A stretch of DNA of 64,000 bases from Maribellus maritimus (GTDB lineage: Bacteria; Bacteroidota; Bacteroidia; Bacteroidales; Prolixibacteraceae), in assembly GCF_022267315.1 (NCBI RefSeq), contig NZ_JAIKLE010000014.1:62001-126000 (forward strand). Direction: 5' to 3'. The notes beneath the pieces were generated by a model. The model ran no database searches. It saw only the letters and a program-made list of their open reading frames with translations, and had not been told where the DNA came from. Positions 1-8,633 of the stretch are shown here, piece after piece (the stretch's first letter is position 1; the number at the start of each line of letters is the position of its first letter). Made by a program: the position numbers and the translations under genes.

Positions 1-29
1 TTTATTGAGAAAGTCAAAAATAAGAAGAT

Positions 30-457
30 ATGAGCACCACTTATAAAAGAGTTTAGTTACAACGTGCCAATTGAGAACGTTTGGCAGGCTTTAACGGTTA
101 AGGATAAAATGAGGAAATGGTATTTCCCTCAACTTCAAAAATTTGAACCGGAAGTCGGGTTTAAATTTCAATTTGAGGACGATGGTGCCGGGTACCTAAA
201 AGAATGGGTTATGACCAAAGTGGTTAAGGGCAGAATGCTGGCGCATAGCTGGGCCTATAAAGGCTATCCGGGGAGCTCAGAGGTTACATTTGATTTGTTT
301 TCAGAAGAGGGTAAAACCAGGTTAAGGGGTGACTCAAACAGATTTGGAAAGTTTTCCTGACCATCTTCATTTCAAAAGAGAGCGATTTGAATGGGGGTGG
401 GACAATCTTCTTGGACAAAATTTGAAACACCTTCTCGAAAACAGCAATCATTCCTGA
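30..457 (+). pseudogene. Frameshifted SRPBCC (AHSA1-type) domain protein
   Basis: The sequence encodes a START-like fold protein of the AHSA1 group, recognisable from IENVWQALT and KMRKWYF near the N-terminus and RFEWGWDNLLGQNL near the C-terminus. It cannot be read in one frame. An ATG at 30 opens MST, then one base must be skipped near 39 to reach LIKEFSYNVPIENVW. A second extra base in the AAGGGGTG run near 330 moves the frame again, to read DLESFPDHLHFKRERF and stop at 455-457. The longest uninterrupted frame is only 98 codons from a GTG at 64. The family usually spans about 140-150 residues, which the reconstructed product matches. Two same-direction single-base shifts suggest real decay, though assembly error in a homopolymer is possible for the second. 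Confidence 0.7.
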
Positions 458-488
458 TTTAAAAAAACGCCTGATACCTGAGCTTCTC

Positions 489-546
489 AACAATACAATA
501 TTGGGCTTTTTAACAAAGTGGAGTATATTTTTTATGCTGAACTTTG
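489..546 (+). promoter_or_regulatory. Promoter/operator of the first SDR-AraC cassette
   Basis: AACAAAGTGGAGT at 512-524 closely matches AACAAAGTTGACT at 3388-3400 in front of the second cassette. In both places a TAnnTTTG-like -7 element (GAACTTTG at 539-546 here, TATCTTTG at 3415-3422 there) starts exactly 27 bases after the first A. A weaker half-site, AACAAT at 489-494, lies 23 bases upstream, the same period as the pair at 3358/3381. I infer a binding site for one of the two AraC regulators overlapping the -33 region. The -7 box has one mismatch to the consensus. Confidence 0.5.
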
Positions 547-572
547 TAGTATAAAATTAAAAACAAAGGAAA

Positions 573-1430
573 ATGGAAAAAACAATTTTTATTACAGGAA
601 CAAGCTCAGGTTTTGGCAAACTCACTGCCATTACATTATCAAAAGCAGGTCATACAGTAATTGCGGGAATGCGTGGCACAACAAATAAAAACAAAGCCGT
701 AGCAGAAGAACTAAACATACTTCCTAATGTGGAAGTCGCAGAAATTGATGTTACAGATAATATTTCTGTTTCCAATGTATTTAAGCAAACATTAGAAAAA
801 TATAAAAAAATAGATGTGCTGATCAATAATGCAGGAGTATCTGGTTATGGACTTGTAGAAGCCTACTCTATTGAACAAATTAGAAAGATATTCGAAGTAA
901 ATTTCTATGGCATTATTCGTACCTATCAAGCCGTATTGCCTTCAATGCGACAAGCTAAAAGCGGTTTAATCATAAATATCACTTCGGGTGCAAGCGGACA
1001 TTCTTTGCCATTTATGGGAGTTTATTTAGCATCTAAATTTGGAGTAGAAGCGATTTCTGAAGCGATTCAGGATGAATTAGAACAATTCAATATCGAAAAC
1101 GTAACCATACAACCCGGGGTATACCCCACGAAGATGAACAGCGGTGAAAAAACTGGTCTAAATGCTGACAAGCTGGAAATTGCACAAGCTTATGATCCTA
1201 TTGCAACAGAAATGTTTAATACCATAGGTGCAGGATTATTTGGTAAAATGGAACAATTCAAAATGAATCCTCAAACCGTGGCAGACGGAATATTGGAACT
1301 TGTAAATATGAAAGATGGCAGTCGTCCACTACGCTTTCCTTTAGACGCAATAGCGCAAGGAACAGATAAAGAATTTATTAAAAACAGGGCGGATATAAAA
1401 GCCAAATGGTTAGCTACTTATCTCAAATAA
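573..1430 (+). CDS. SDR family NAD(P)-dependent oxidoreductase
   Basis: A classical short-chain dehydrogenase/reductase of 285 residues. The Rossmann dinucleotide motif TGTSSGFG is at residues 8-15, NNAG at 85-88, the catalytic Ser in ITSG near 138, and YLASK gives Tyr151 and Lys155. The substrate is not predictable; the PGVYPT segment after the active site is typical of SDRs that reduce carbonyls in bulky substrates. It is followed by an extended SDR and an AraC regulator in the same direction, so a small inducible redox or detoxification unit is likely. Translation starts at the ATG after an AAAGGAAA purine run. Confidence 0.88.
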   Translation: MEKTIFITGTSSGFGKLTAITLSKAGHTVIAGMRGTTNKNKAVAEELNILPNVEVAEIDVTDNISVSNVFKQTLEKYKKIDVLINNAGVSGYGLVEAYSIEQIRKIFEVNFYGIIRTYQAVLPSMRQAKSGLIINITSGASGHSLPFMGVYLASKFGVEAISEAIQDELEQFNIENVTIQPGVYPTKMNSGEKTGLNADKLEIAQAYDPIATEMFNTIGAGLFGKMEQFKMNPQTVADGILELVNMKDGSRPLRFPLDAIAQGTDKEFIKNRADIKAKWLATYLK

Positions 1431-1487
1431 AGTAACAAAAGCTGAATTATCTATTTAGTTTGACTATTGTTTTTATATACATTGACA

Positions 1488-2519
1488 ATGAAAAACAATA
1501 AAACTGTTTTAGTAACAGGTGGAACCGGTTTTGTAGGCATTCACATCATTCTGCAACTATTGCAAAAAGAGTACAAGGTAAAAACAACAATCCGTAATCT
1601 GAACAGAAAAAGCGAAGTATATGAAATGCTTAAAAACGGCGGTATTACTTCGTTTGATAATCTTGAATTTGTCGAAGCGGATTTAATTAAAGATGATAAT
1701 TGGGATGAAACTGTAAAAGGCTGTGAATATGTTTTACATGTCGCTTCACCTTTCCCTTCTGGTGAACCCAAAAATGAGGACGAGCTTATTATACCCGCCC
1801 GGGAAGGAGCACTACGGGTCTTGAAAGCAGCACGAAATGCAGGTGTAAAACGTGTTGTATTAACGTCTTCCTTCGCTGCTATTGGGTACAGTGTCAATCC
1901 GAAGAATCATATTTTTACAGAAGAGGACTGGACAGACCCGGATGCAAATATTTCGGCTTACATCAAATCAAAAACACTTGCAGAGCTTTCAGCGTGGGAT
2001 TTTATAAAAAAGGAAGGTGGCAATTTGGAGTTGACAGTAATCAACCCAGTTGGAATTTTCGGTCCAGTCTTGGGCAAAGATTTTTCCAGTTCAATCAAGA
2101 TGATAGAACAACTGATGAATGGAAAAATGAAGTCGACGCCAAAAATTAGTTTTGGTATTGTAGATGTTCGCGACGTGGCTGACATTCATATCAAGGCAAT
2201 GACAAATCCTAAAGCGAATGGGCAGCGATTTTTAGCAACTTCCGATGGCACTGCGTCTTTTCCAGAGGTTGCTAAAATACTAAAGACTCAAAAAAATAAA
2301 TTTTCGCAAAGAATCACAAAAAAGGTAATGCCCAATTGGATTGTGAGATTTGCGTCTTTGTTTAAGCCAGAGCTTAAATCCGTTTCTGCTCAAGTGGGGA
2401 AAGTAAAAATATTGTCAAACGAAAAGGCAAAGCAGGTTTTGAATTGGAAACCAAGAAGCAAGGAAGTTGTTATTACTGATACGGCCGCCAGTTTAATAAA
2501 ATTCGGCATTATTAAATGA
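1488..2519 (+). CDS. NAD-dependent epimerase/dehydratase family protein (aldehyde/flavonol-reductase-like)
   Basis: An extended SDR of 343 residues. TGGTGFVG near residues 10-17 binds the dinucleotide, LTSSFAAIGY carries the catalytic Ser region, and YIKSK supplies the Tyr-Lys pair. The DAR/DFR-like subgroup reduces aldehydes or ketones with NADPH. The ATG at 1488 is preferred: the same frame runs back to a TTG at 1467, but this would add seven residues before the compact Rossmann start. The stop codon overlaps the start of the following AraC regulator (ATGA at 2516-2519), indicating translational coupling. The exact substrate is unknown. Confidence 0.85.
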   Translation: MKNNKTVLVTGGTGFVGIHIILQLLQKEYKVKTTIRNLNRKSEVYEMLKNGGITSFDNLEFVEADLIKDDNWDETVKGCEYVLHVASPFPSGEPKNEDELIIPAREGALRVLKAARNAGVKRVVLTSSFAAIGYSVNPKNHIFTEEDWTDPDANISAYIKSKTLAELSAWDFIKKEGGNLELTVINPVGIFGPVLGKDFSSSIKMIEQLMNGKMKSTPKISFGIVDVRDVADIHIKAMTNPKANGQRFLATSDGTASFPEVAKILKTQKNKFSQRITKKVMPNWIVRFASLFKPELKSVSAQVGKVKILSNEKAKQVLNWKPRSKEVVITDTAASLIKFGIIK

Positions 2520-3325
2520 AAGAAGAAATAAAATCGTGTCATCTCGGACCGGAGATTTCTCCGGAGCAATTTATCCCGGAGCATATCTTTTTATATCTGG
2601 CGAAAGGACTTATGTATGGTTACGACGGAAGTAAAAAGTACACGTTAAAACCAGACGAATATTGTCTTCTCCGAAAAAATCGTTTGGCTCGGTACAATAA
2701 ACAAAAAGAGAACGGAGATTATGAAAAAGTAGCCGTCATTTTCGATGAAGTATTTCTCAGAAAATTTCAGCAAAAACACAAAATATCAGCCACAAAATCT
2801 CCATTAGCTGAAACTTTTATTCCTATTGAAAAAAATAAACTGATACCTGACTTTGTCCGATCGTTAAAACCATATTATAAGGGAGAAGGAAAAATTGACA
2901 AAATTTTTGCAGATGTAAAAAGGGAAGAATTATTAATCATTATACTCCAGTCGCAACCAGAATTAGCCGGTGTGTTTTTTGATTTTGGTATTCCTGAAAA
3001 AATAAATCTGGAGGAGTTTATGAACCGTAATTACAAATTCAATGTCGGTATTGAACGGTTTGCATTTATGACGGGACGAAGTTTGTCAGCTTTTAAACGT
3101 GATTTCAAGTACATATTTAATGATTCACCCAGCCACTGGTTAGTGCAAAAAAGACTGCAGGAGGCTTATTTTCTAATAGAAGAAAAGAATAGAAAACCGT
3201 CTGAAATTTATATAGAATTGGGCTTTGAGAATTTGTCTCATTTCTCATTCGCCTTTAAAAAGTCTTTTGGACAAACACCAGGAGAACTGACAGGAAAAAA
3301 AAGGAATTCAACAGCTAAAAACTGA
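2516..3325 (+). CDS. AraC family transcriptional regulator
   Basis: A 269-residue protein with an N-terminal cupin-like effector domain and a C-terminal AraC DNA-binding domain with two helix-turn-helix units (FMTGRSLSAFKRDFK, then GFENLSHFSFAFKKSFG). It shares most of its C-terminal residues with the regulator at 4499-5323, so the two are paralogues from a cassette duplication. It overlaps the upstream SDR gene by four bases and probably controls that operon. The effector is unknown. Confidence 0.9.
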   Translation: MKEEIKSCHLGPEISPEQFIPEHIFLYLAKGLMYGYDGSKKYTLKPDEYCLLRKNRLARYNKQKENGDYEKVAVIFDEVFLRKFQQKHKISATKSPLAETFIPIEKNKLIPDFVRSLKPYYKGEGKIDKIFADVKREELLIIILQSQPELAGVFFDFGIPEKINLEEFMNRNYKFNVGIERFAFMTGRSLSAFKRDFKYIFNDSPSHWLVQKRLQEAYFLIEEKNRKPSEIYIELGFENLSHFSFAFKKSFGQTPGELTGKKRNSTAKN

Positions 3326-3357
3326 TACAATTGGCTAATCTCAGAAAAATTACATGA

Positions 3358-3400
3358 CCTTTTAAACAAAGCAACTTCGGCCTTTTGAACAAAGTTGACT
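3358..3400 (+). repeat. 23-bp-period direct repeat, probable AraC operator
   Basis: CCTTTTAAACAAAGCAACTT at 3358-3377 and CCTTTTGAACAAAGTTGACT at 3381-3400 match at 13 of the first 14 positions and repeat with a 23-base period, about two helical turns. AraC-type proteins usually bind such paired direct half-sites. The downstream copy overlaps the -33 element of the promoter at 3395-3422, which suits an activator contacting RNA polymerase. Related copies occur at 489-524 and 5382-5418. Confidence 0.6.
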
Positions 3401-3422
3401 GGTTTGTCTTACTCTATCTTTG
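3395..3422 (+). promoter_or_regulatory. Bacteroidota-type promoter of the second SDR cassette
   Basis: TTG at 3395-3397, a 17-base spacer and TATCTTTG at 3415-3422 match the Bacteroidota TTG/TAnnTTTG promoter form. Transcription would start near 3428, giving a leader of about 23 bases before the ATG at 3451. Confidence 0.6.
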
Positions 3423-3450
3423 TTTTATCAAAACAATTAAAATTACAAAG

Positions 3451-4452
3451 ATGGAACAAAACAATTATCAGGGAGCGTTGCAAAAAGCATTAAACAGTGG
3501 CTTTAACGCTCAATCAACAACAAACGAAGTAATCAACGGTATTAACCTTGAAGGGAAAATCGTCATCGTAACCGGAGGAAATACCGGTATTGGTTTGGAA
3601 ACAGTCAAAACACTGGCATTGGCAGGTGCAGTGGTTATTGTTCCTGCAAGGGATGTTGATAAAGCCAAGCATAATCTTCAAGATATTCCTAATGTAGAAA
3701 TTGAGCCAATGGATTTAATGAATCCGGATTCAATCGATGCATTTGCAAATAAATTTCTGGTTTCGGCCAGGCCGCTTCACCTGCTCATCAACAATGCCGG
3801 AATTATGTGGGTTCCCCTGCGCAGGGATAAGCGGGGAATAGAATCACAACTGGCAACAAACTACCTTGCACAATTTCAACTTACCGCAAGACTTTGGCCT
3901 GCACTAAAAAAAGCTAATGGAGCAAGAGTTGTTAATGTATCTTCACAAGGCCATCAATTCTCGCCCTTTAACTTTGATGACCCTAATTTTCAGGAACACG
4001 AATATGAAACACTTGCAGCATATGGTCAATCCAAAACTGCTGTGAACCTGTTTTCACTGGAATTGGATAATCGTGCAAAAGCTTTCAATGTCAGGTCTTA
4101 TTCATTACATCCGGGGTCTATAAACGGAACTGAGCTGGCTAGAGAAGCTTCTTTGGAATTGTTTCAGCAAATGGGATTTTTGGATGAGAAAGGAAACATG
4201 AAGCCTGAAGTTGTAGCGTCACTAAAAACAATCCCACAAGGGGCGGCAACAACGGTTTGGGCTGCCACCAGTCCCTTGCTTAATGACCTTGGCGGTGTTT
4301 ACTGCGAGGATGTGAACATTGCAGAAATAAATCACGGACAAACCTTTTCGGCTGGAGTAAAACAGTACTCACTGGATGAAGCTAACGCAAAAGAATTATG
4401 GGAATTAAGCGAGAAAATGACGGGAATAACATTTAATATTTCAAAACCCTGA
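3451..4452 (+). CDS. SDR family oxidoreductase (retinol-dehydrogenase/WWOX-like)
   Basis: A 333-residue short-chain dehydrogenase with an N-terminal extension of about 35 residues before TGGNTGIG at 41-48, NNAG further on, and YGQSK as the catalytic Tyr-Lys pair. The LHPGSINGTEL segment follows the active site as in the WWOX/retinol dehydrogenase-like branch. The ATG at 3451, after an ACAAAG purine run, is chosen over a TTG at 3385 that lies inside the operator repeat and before the predicted transcription start. An AraC regulator follows 46 bases downstream, repeating the layout of the preceding cassette. Confidence 0.85.
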   Translation: MEQNNYQGALQKALNSGFNAQSTTNEVINGINLEGKIVIVTGGNTGIGLETVKTLALAGAVVIVPARDVDKAKHNLQDIPNVEIEPMDLMNPDSIDAFANKFLVSARPLHLLINNAGIMWVPLRRDKRGIESQLATNYLAQFQLTARLWPALKKANGARVVNVSSQGHQFSPFNFDDPNFQEHEYETLAAYGQSKTAVNLFSLELDNRAKAFNVRSYSLHPGSINGTELAREASLELFQQMGFLDEKGNMKPEVVASLKTIPQGAATTVWAATSPLLNDLGGVYCEDVNIAEINHGQTFSAGVKQYSLDEANAKELWELSEKMTGITFNISKP

Positions 4453-4498
4453 ATGCTATTTTTACGTTGTTGATTTCAAAATAAAAACAAATATTACG

Positions 4499-5323
4499 AT
4501 GGAATATAAGGCAAAATATATCACCGAAGACATAAAGTTATCCTCATATGAGGATAACTTTTTCAAGTCGGACATTATGTTTGACCACCATATGCTTATC
4601 TGGTTCATTTCGGGCGAAACAAAAATCGTTCAATCTGATGCTACCTATCATTTCAAAACCGGAGATATATTTTTAATTCCAAGAAATCAGTTAGCTACAA
4701 TAATTAACTACCCTAAACACGGTCAACCGCACAAAACGGTTGTAATGCATCTTTCAACAACAAGGTTAAGGGGATTTTATTCGAAACTTGATGTTAAACT
4801 AAAACCGTCAGCTTCGCCTCAAATATTGAGCTACAACAACCATCCTTTATTACAAAGTTGCCTTTCTTCTCTAATTCCCTATTTTGAGATGACCGATATC
4901 CCGGTAGAAATTGCCTCATTAAAAATAACAGAAGCCATCAGTATCCTCAGAAGCATCGACAAGAAAATTGACAATGTTTTGGCCAACTTTGAGGAACCCG
5001 GGAAAGTTGATTTAGTTGGTTTTATGGAGAAGAATTTTATATTTAATCTTCCGTTGGAAAAATTTGGTTATCTGACAGGACGAAGCTTGACAACCTTCAA
5101 AAGAGACTTTAAGAAAGCATTTTGTTTAACGCCCCAACGATGGCTGACACAAAAACGGCTAGAACTCGCACATTATCGCTTAACACAAAATAAATCGAAA
5201 CCCATTGATGTATGTTATGAAGTAGGTTTTGAAAATCTTTCACATTTCTCGTTTGCTTTTAAAAAGCAGTTTGGTTACCCGCCAACACAATTAAAAGAGC
5301 ATAAGAGTAATATTAGCTATTAA
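4499..5323 (+). CDS. AraC family transcriptional regulator, paralogue of the 2516 gene
   Basis: 274 residues: an N-terminal cupin-like sensor region (KTGDIFLIPRNQ) and a C-terminal pair of helix-turn-helix motifs (YLTGRSLTTFKRDFK and GFENLSHFSFAFKKQFG). The GRSL...FKRDFK and GFENLSHFSFAFKK stretches are nearly identical to the regulator at 2516-3325. Its gene follows the SDR at 3451 in the same direction, so it probably regulates that promoter and perhaps cross-regulates the first cassette through the shared repeats. The inducer is unknown. Confidence 0.9.
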   Translation: MEYKAKYITEDIKLSSYEDNFFKSDIMFDHHMLIWFISGETKIVQSDATYHFKTGDIFLIPRNQLATIINYPKHGQPHKTVVMHLSTTRLRGFYSKLDVKLKPSASPQILSYNNHPLLQSCLSSLIPYFEMTDIPVEIASLKITEAISILRSIDKKIDNVLANFEEPGKVDLVGFMEKNFIFNLPLEKFGYLTGRSLTTFKRDFKKAFCLTPQRWLTQKRLELAHYRLTQNKSKPIDVCYEVGFENLSHFSFAFKKQFGYPPTQLKEHKSNISY

Positions 5324-5381
5324 CAATAAAAATTATCAATTGTAATTTTCAGGAAACACTTGTTTGTTCTTTGGGTTTTTC

Positions 5382-5447
5382 TACAGAATAATTCTGGCTT
5401 TTTTAACAAAACTTGATGAATGTTTTAGCCGAGTTATAGTATAAAAT
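5382..5447 (+). repeat. Orphan third copy of the cassette promoter/operator
   Basis: GGC, a T-run and AACAAA at 5396-5410, followed by TAGTATAAAAT at 5437-5447, resemble 504-517 and 547-557 upstream of the first cassette (the last 11 bases are identical). A degenerate half-site TACAGA is 23 bases upstream at 5382. No plus-strand gene follows; the next gene is on the minus strand. This looks like what is left of a lost third cassette or the boundary of a duplication. No good -7 element remains. Confidence 0.4.
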
Positions 5448-5510
5448 ATTTATCACTGAATCCCGGATTTTCATGATAAATAAAGGAATATCCGGAGTGT
5501 TTATTTCTAT

Positions 5511-6314
5511 TTAAATTTTTCCTATTCTTTCTTCCAGATTCTTTATGGCAGCCAGAATGGTTGCCATTTCAGAACGGGCTTCAGGGAATTTTCTGCTGGT
5601 ATAAGCGTAAAATTGCCATATTTCCATCACATCACCAGCCTCTACCAGGTAAGGTTTGTATTCCGGATTGAGCGATTTTAAAAGAATGGTGCCATTCGGA
5701 TGTATTGTTACCATTTTAAATACAAAGTCCTGTTGTTCTTTCAGGATGACAATACAGGGAGTATTGGGTTTGATGGCTGTCCAGTCTGCTATATATTGCG
5801 CGATGATGTCACTGCTTTCGGGAACGGGCAACATGGAATCCCCGGTGGAGGGAAAGATACGGAATGTCCCCTGGGCGGGTAGGTTGGGAATTGAATATTT
5901 GGGCAGGGCGGCAATAAATTCCGGGTCGTTGTATCCTGTCATGTAACCTGCTTTTGCTTTTACCGGAACGTATTCCACATTTTCATTATTTGACTGGTCT
6001 ACTGAAATAGCCAGCACCCGAAGGTTCCCTCCACGGATATACACATCGTTCCCGGCCTCCAGGTCCCGCATTTTTAGTTCCCCCAGTTTTGAAAGATCTA
6101 TTTTTAATAAGGTATCGATGCTTATTTTAAAAAAATCCGAGAAATTCAGATAGTCCTCCGGCTGTGGCGATTTTGTGTTGCCGGCTTCAATAGCCGCAAG
6201 TTTGGCACGGGTCAATCCCAGTTGAGCTGCAAGAACTTCCTGACTCATTTTTTTTCGTTCCCGTAGAAATTTGATGTTCCTGGCAAAAAATATTTTTTGA
6301 GGTCTATTATTCAT
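5511..6314 (-). CDS. CI/LexA-like repressor: Cro/CI HTH plus S24 self-cleaving peptidase
   Basis: 267 residues. A Cro/CI-type helix-turn-helix (MSQEVLAAQLGLTRAKLAAIE) occupies about 10-70. A LexA-fold S24 peptidase domain follows: an Ala122-Gly123 bond in KAKAGY is the candidate cleavage site, Ser160 in GDSML the nucleophile and Lys200 in FVFKMV the general base. The spacings (38 and 40 residues) are close to those in LexA (35 and 37). It is transcribed divergently from imuA-imuB-dnaE2 across a 63-bp gap with two dyads, so RecA-stimulated self-cleavage after DNA damage probably derepresses that operon and its own gene. It is not orthologous to LexA, whose DNA-binding domain is a winged helix. 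Confidence 0.88.
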   Translation of the reverse strand: MNNRPQKIFFARNIKFLRERKKMSQEVLAAQLGLTRAKLAAIEAGNTKSPQPEDYLNFSDFFKISIDTLLKIDLSKLGELKMRDLEAGNDVYIRGGNLRVLAISVDQSNNENVEYVPVKAKAGYMTGYNDPEFIAALPKYSIPNLPAQGTFRIFPSTGDSMLPVPESSDIIAQYIADWTAIKPNTPCIVILKEQQDFVFKMVTIHPNGTILLKSLNPEYKPYLVEAGDVMEIWQFYAYTSRKFPEARSEMATILAAIKNLEERIGKI

Positions 6315-6316
6315 TT

Positions 6317-6354
6317 GTTATATTTATAAACATCGTATTGTTATTTATGGTAAC
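6317..6354. promoter_or_regulatory. Two 15-bp dyads, probable operator for the S24 repressor
   Basis: GTTATATTTATAAAC (6317-6331) and GTTATTTATGGTAAC (6340-6354) share GTTA/TAAC-like outer half-sites and lie 23 bases apart centre to centre. CAAATTTA at 6354-6361 is a perfect minus-strand -7 element (TAAATTTG) touching the second dyad. On the plus strand TATTTATG (6342-6349) is one mismatch from TAnnTTTG, with TTG at 6315-6317. Repressor bound to both dyads could block both directions. Inference from sequence symmetry only. Confidence 0.5.
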
Positions 6355-6377
6355 AAATTTAATGATAATTATTAATT

Positions 6378-7127
6378 ATGAAAGAGTTGGCCGGGAAAAA
6401 GGAAATTATCAGGCAGTTGAGGGAGAAGATATTTACACTGGAAGGATTCAGCACCAGGGCAGATGTCCGACAGTCTGATTTTGCTTTGGGGCCTGTGAAC
6501 AATTCATTTCCCGGAGGTACTTTTCCTGTTGGGGCAATACATGAATTTGTTAGTCCAACGGAGGCAAGTTTTGCTGCAGCGAATGGTTTTATTTCCGGAC
6601 TGTTAAGTACACTTCTGAAAAAGGGAGGCTCCTGTATATGGATAAGTGCCGGTCGCAAATTGTTTCCCCCGGCTTTGAAATTTTTCGGGATTGAGCCACA
6701 CCATGTAATATTCATCGATGCAAGGAAAGAAAAGGAAGCTCTTTGGGTCACAGAGCAGGCTCTGAAATGCAGTTCATTTGCGGCTGTTGTCGCCGAATTA
6801 AGGAACGTCAGTTTTGCAGAATCAAGGAGGCTGCAGCTGGCTGTAGGGGAGAGCCGGGTTACAGGCTTTTTGCACCGTCATCATCCATTCATAAATAATA
6901 CCCTTGCCTGTGTGTCCCGGTGGCAGATTAGACCCGCAGTAAGCTGGTTACCGGAAGGGATTCCGGGGGTTGGATTTCCTCGTTGGGAGGTAGAGCTGAT
7001 GAAGATACGAAATGGCAGGCCCGGAAAATGGCAGTTCGAATGGAGGGATGGAGTATTCAGGCATCTTCCTGCTCAAAAGCAAATTATTTCCGGTTCTGTA
7101 ACTGCAAAAAAAGAGCGGTATGCGTAG
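6378..7127 (+). CDS. imuA: ImuA-like RecA-fold protein of the SOS mutasome
   Basis: 249 residues related to ImuA/SulA-like proteins, a RecA-fold family that bridges ImuB and RecA in damage-induced mutagenesis. The stretch FPVGAIHEFVSPTEASF sits where RecA has its Walker A region but lacks the GKT signature, as is usual for ImuA. SCIWISAGRKLFPPALKFFG follows as in the family. It is the first gene of a three-gene operon, overlapping imuB by eight bases, and is divergent from the S24 repressor that probably controls it. Confidence 0.82.
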   Translation: MKELAGKKEIIRQLREKIFTLEGFSTRADVRQSDFALGPVNNSFPGGTFPVGAIHEFVSPTEASFAAANGFISGLLSTLLKKGGSCIWISAGRKLFPPALKFFGIEPHHVIFIDARKEKEALWVTEQALKCSSFAAVVAELRNVSFAESRRLQLAVGESRVTGFLHRHHPFINNTLACVSRWQIRPAVSWLPEGIPGVGFPRWEVELMKIRNGRPGKWQFEWRDGVFRHLPAQKQIISGSVTAKKERYA

Positions 7128-8616
7128 GCGTTATATGTCTATCTGGTTTCGTCATTTTGCCACAGACAGGATGGCCAGGCTACATCCGGAGCTTAAGGGA
7201 AAAGCTTTCCTTTTGTACGCTCCTGAACGTGGCCGGATGGTAGTCAAAGCTTCCAGTCAGGCTTTGAGTAAGGAAGGTATAGAACCCGGCATGGTTGTAG
7301 CCGATGTAAGGGCTATACTTCCTACTGTTGAAGTATTTCCTGATGAACCGAAGGCAGAGAAAAAGCTTCTGTCGGATTTGGCGGAATGGTGTGTTTGTTA
7401 TACTCCTGCAGTTGCCACCGACTCTCCGGACGGGTTGATACTGGACATATCCGGATGTCCTCATCTGTGGGGAGGAGAACTCTCTTATCTTAAAACAATC
7501 ATAAGCCGTCTTCAGAAAGGTGGATATGATGTACGTGCTGCGATAGCTGATACCATTGGTACAGCCTGGGCAATTGCACGTTACGGTACAGATCAGCCCA
7601 TCGTTGCTTCAGGAAAGCAGGCTGAGGCCCTTCTTACTCTTCCGCCTGCTGCTTTGCGACTGGACGATATCACTCTGCAACGTATGGGAAAACTTGGATT
7701 CAGACAAATCAGTCAGTTTATCCATATTCCCCGTTCAAATCTGCGCAGGCGCTTTGGCGATGGTTTGCTTATCCGGTTAGGACAAGCATTGGGAACAGAG
7801 CACGAAACTTTGTACCCTGTGCAACCGGCTCCTGTTTACCAGGAGCGGCTGCCTTGCCTGGAACCCATTCGTACAGCTAAAGGAATTGAAATTGCACTCA
7901 GTCGCCTGCTGGAAACTTTGTGTGAACGCTTTTCCAGGGAAGGGAAAGGTATGCGGACGGGGATATTAAAAGGGTATCGTATTGACGGGGAGGTTGAGCA
8001 AATCGGTATTGGTACCAGCAGGGCATCCCGGAATGCAGCACATCTTTTTAAGCTGTTCGAACTTAAAATATCAGAAATAGAACCGGCACTTGGAATTGAG
8101 CTTTTTGTTCTGGAAGCCACGCTGGTTGAGGACGTCGGTGAGACACAGGAGGCATTGTGGAATATGGGGGGGAATAATCCCAAAGTCATTGCAGAATTAT
8201 TGGATAACATTGCCGGAAAGGTGGGAATGCAGGCTATTCACCGCTATCTGCCACAGGAACATTACTGGCCGGAGAGTTCAGTAAAGGAAGTTAACTCCCT
8301 GGAAGAACAACCCGAAACAGAGTGGCGCACTGATCGCCCCAGGCCACTTCACCTTTTACCCAGGCCTGACCCTGTAGATGTTATGGTTGTACTTCCTGAT
8401 TATCCGCCGCTGCACTTTCGGTACAAGGGAAATATTATTCGGGTTGTCAAAGCTGACGGACCGGAGCGGATAGAACAGGAGTGGTGGCTTCAAACAGGGC
8501 CACCGAGGGATTATTACCGGGTAGAAGATGAAAACGGAGCACGTTACTGGTTGTTTCGACTTGGTTTATACGGAAATGAAAAACCACAATGGTTTCTTCA
8601 TGGATTTTTTGTCTGA
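7120..8616 (+). CDS. imuB: ImuB-like catalytically inactive Y-family polymerase
   Basis: 498 residues with the Y-family polymerase fold. The N-terminal motif reads MSIWFRHFATDRMAR, lacking the DxD-type metal ligands of active DinB/UmuC enzymes, which is the hallmark of ImuB. ImuB acts as an adaptor linking DnaE2 to the sliding clamp and ImuA. A helix-hairpin-helix-like segment (LQRMGKLGFRQISQF) and a little-finger-like C-terminal half follow. An alternative ATG exists at 7135. The start overlaps the end of imuA and the stop lies just before dnaE2, so the three are co-transcribed. Confidence 0.85.
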   Translation: MRRRYMSIWFRHFATDRMARLHPELKGKAFLLYAPERGRMVVKASSQALSKEGIEPGMVVADVRAILPTVEVFPDEPKAEKKLLSDLAEWCVCYTPAVATDSPDGLILDISGCPHLWGGELSYLKTIISRLQKGGYDVRAAIADTIGTAWAIARYGTDQPIVASGKQAEALLTLPPAALRLDDITLQRMGKLGFRQISQFIHIPRSNLRRRFGDGLLIRLGQALGTEHETLYPVQPAPVYQERLPCLEPIRTAKGIEIALSRLLETLCERFSREGKGMRTGILKGYRIDGEVEQIGIGTSRASRNAAHLFKLFELKISEIEPALGIELFVLEATLVEDVGETQEALWNMGGNNPKVIAELLDNIAGKVGMQAIHRYLPQEHYWPESSVKEVNSLEEQPETEWRTDRPRPLHLLPRPDPVDVMVVLPDYPPLHFRYKGNIIRVVKADGPERIEQEWWLQTGPPRDYYRVEDENGARYWLFRLGLYGNEKPQWFLHGFFV

Positions 8617-8633
8617 TAAAAAGGGAAAGAATA

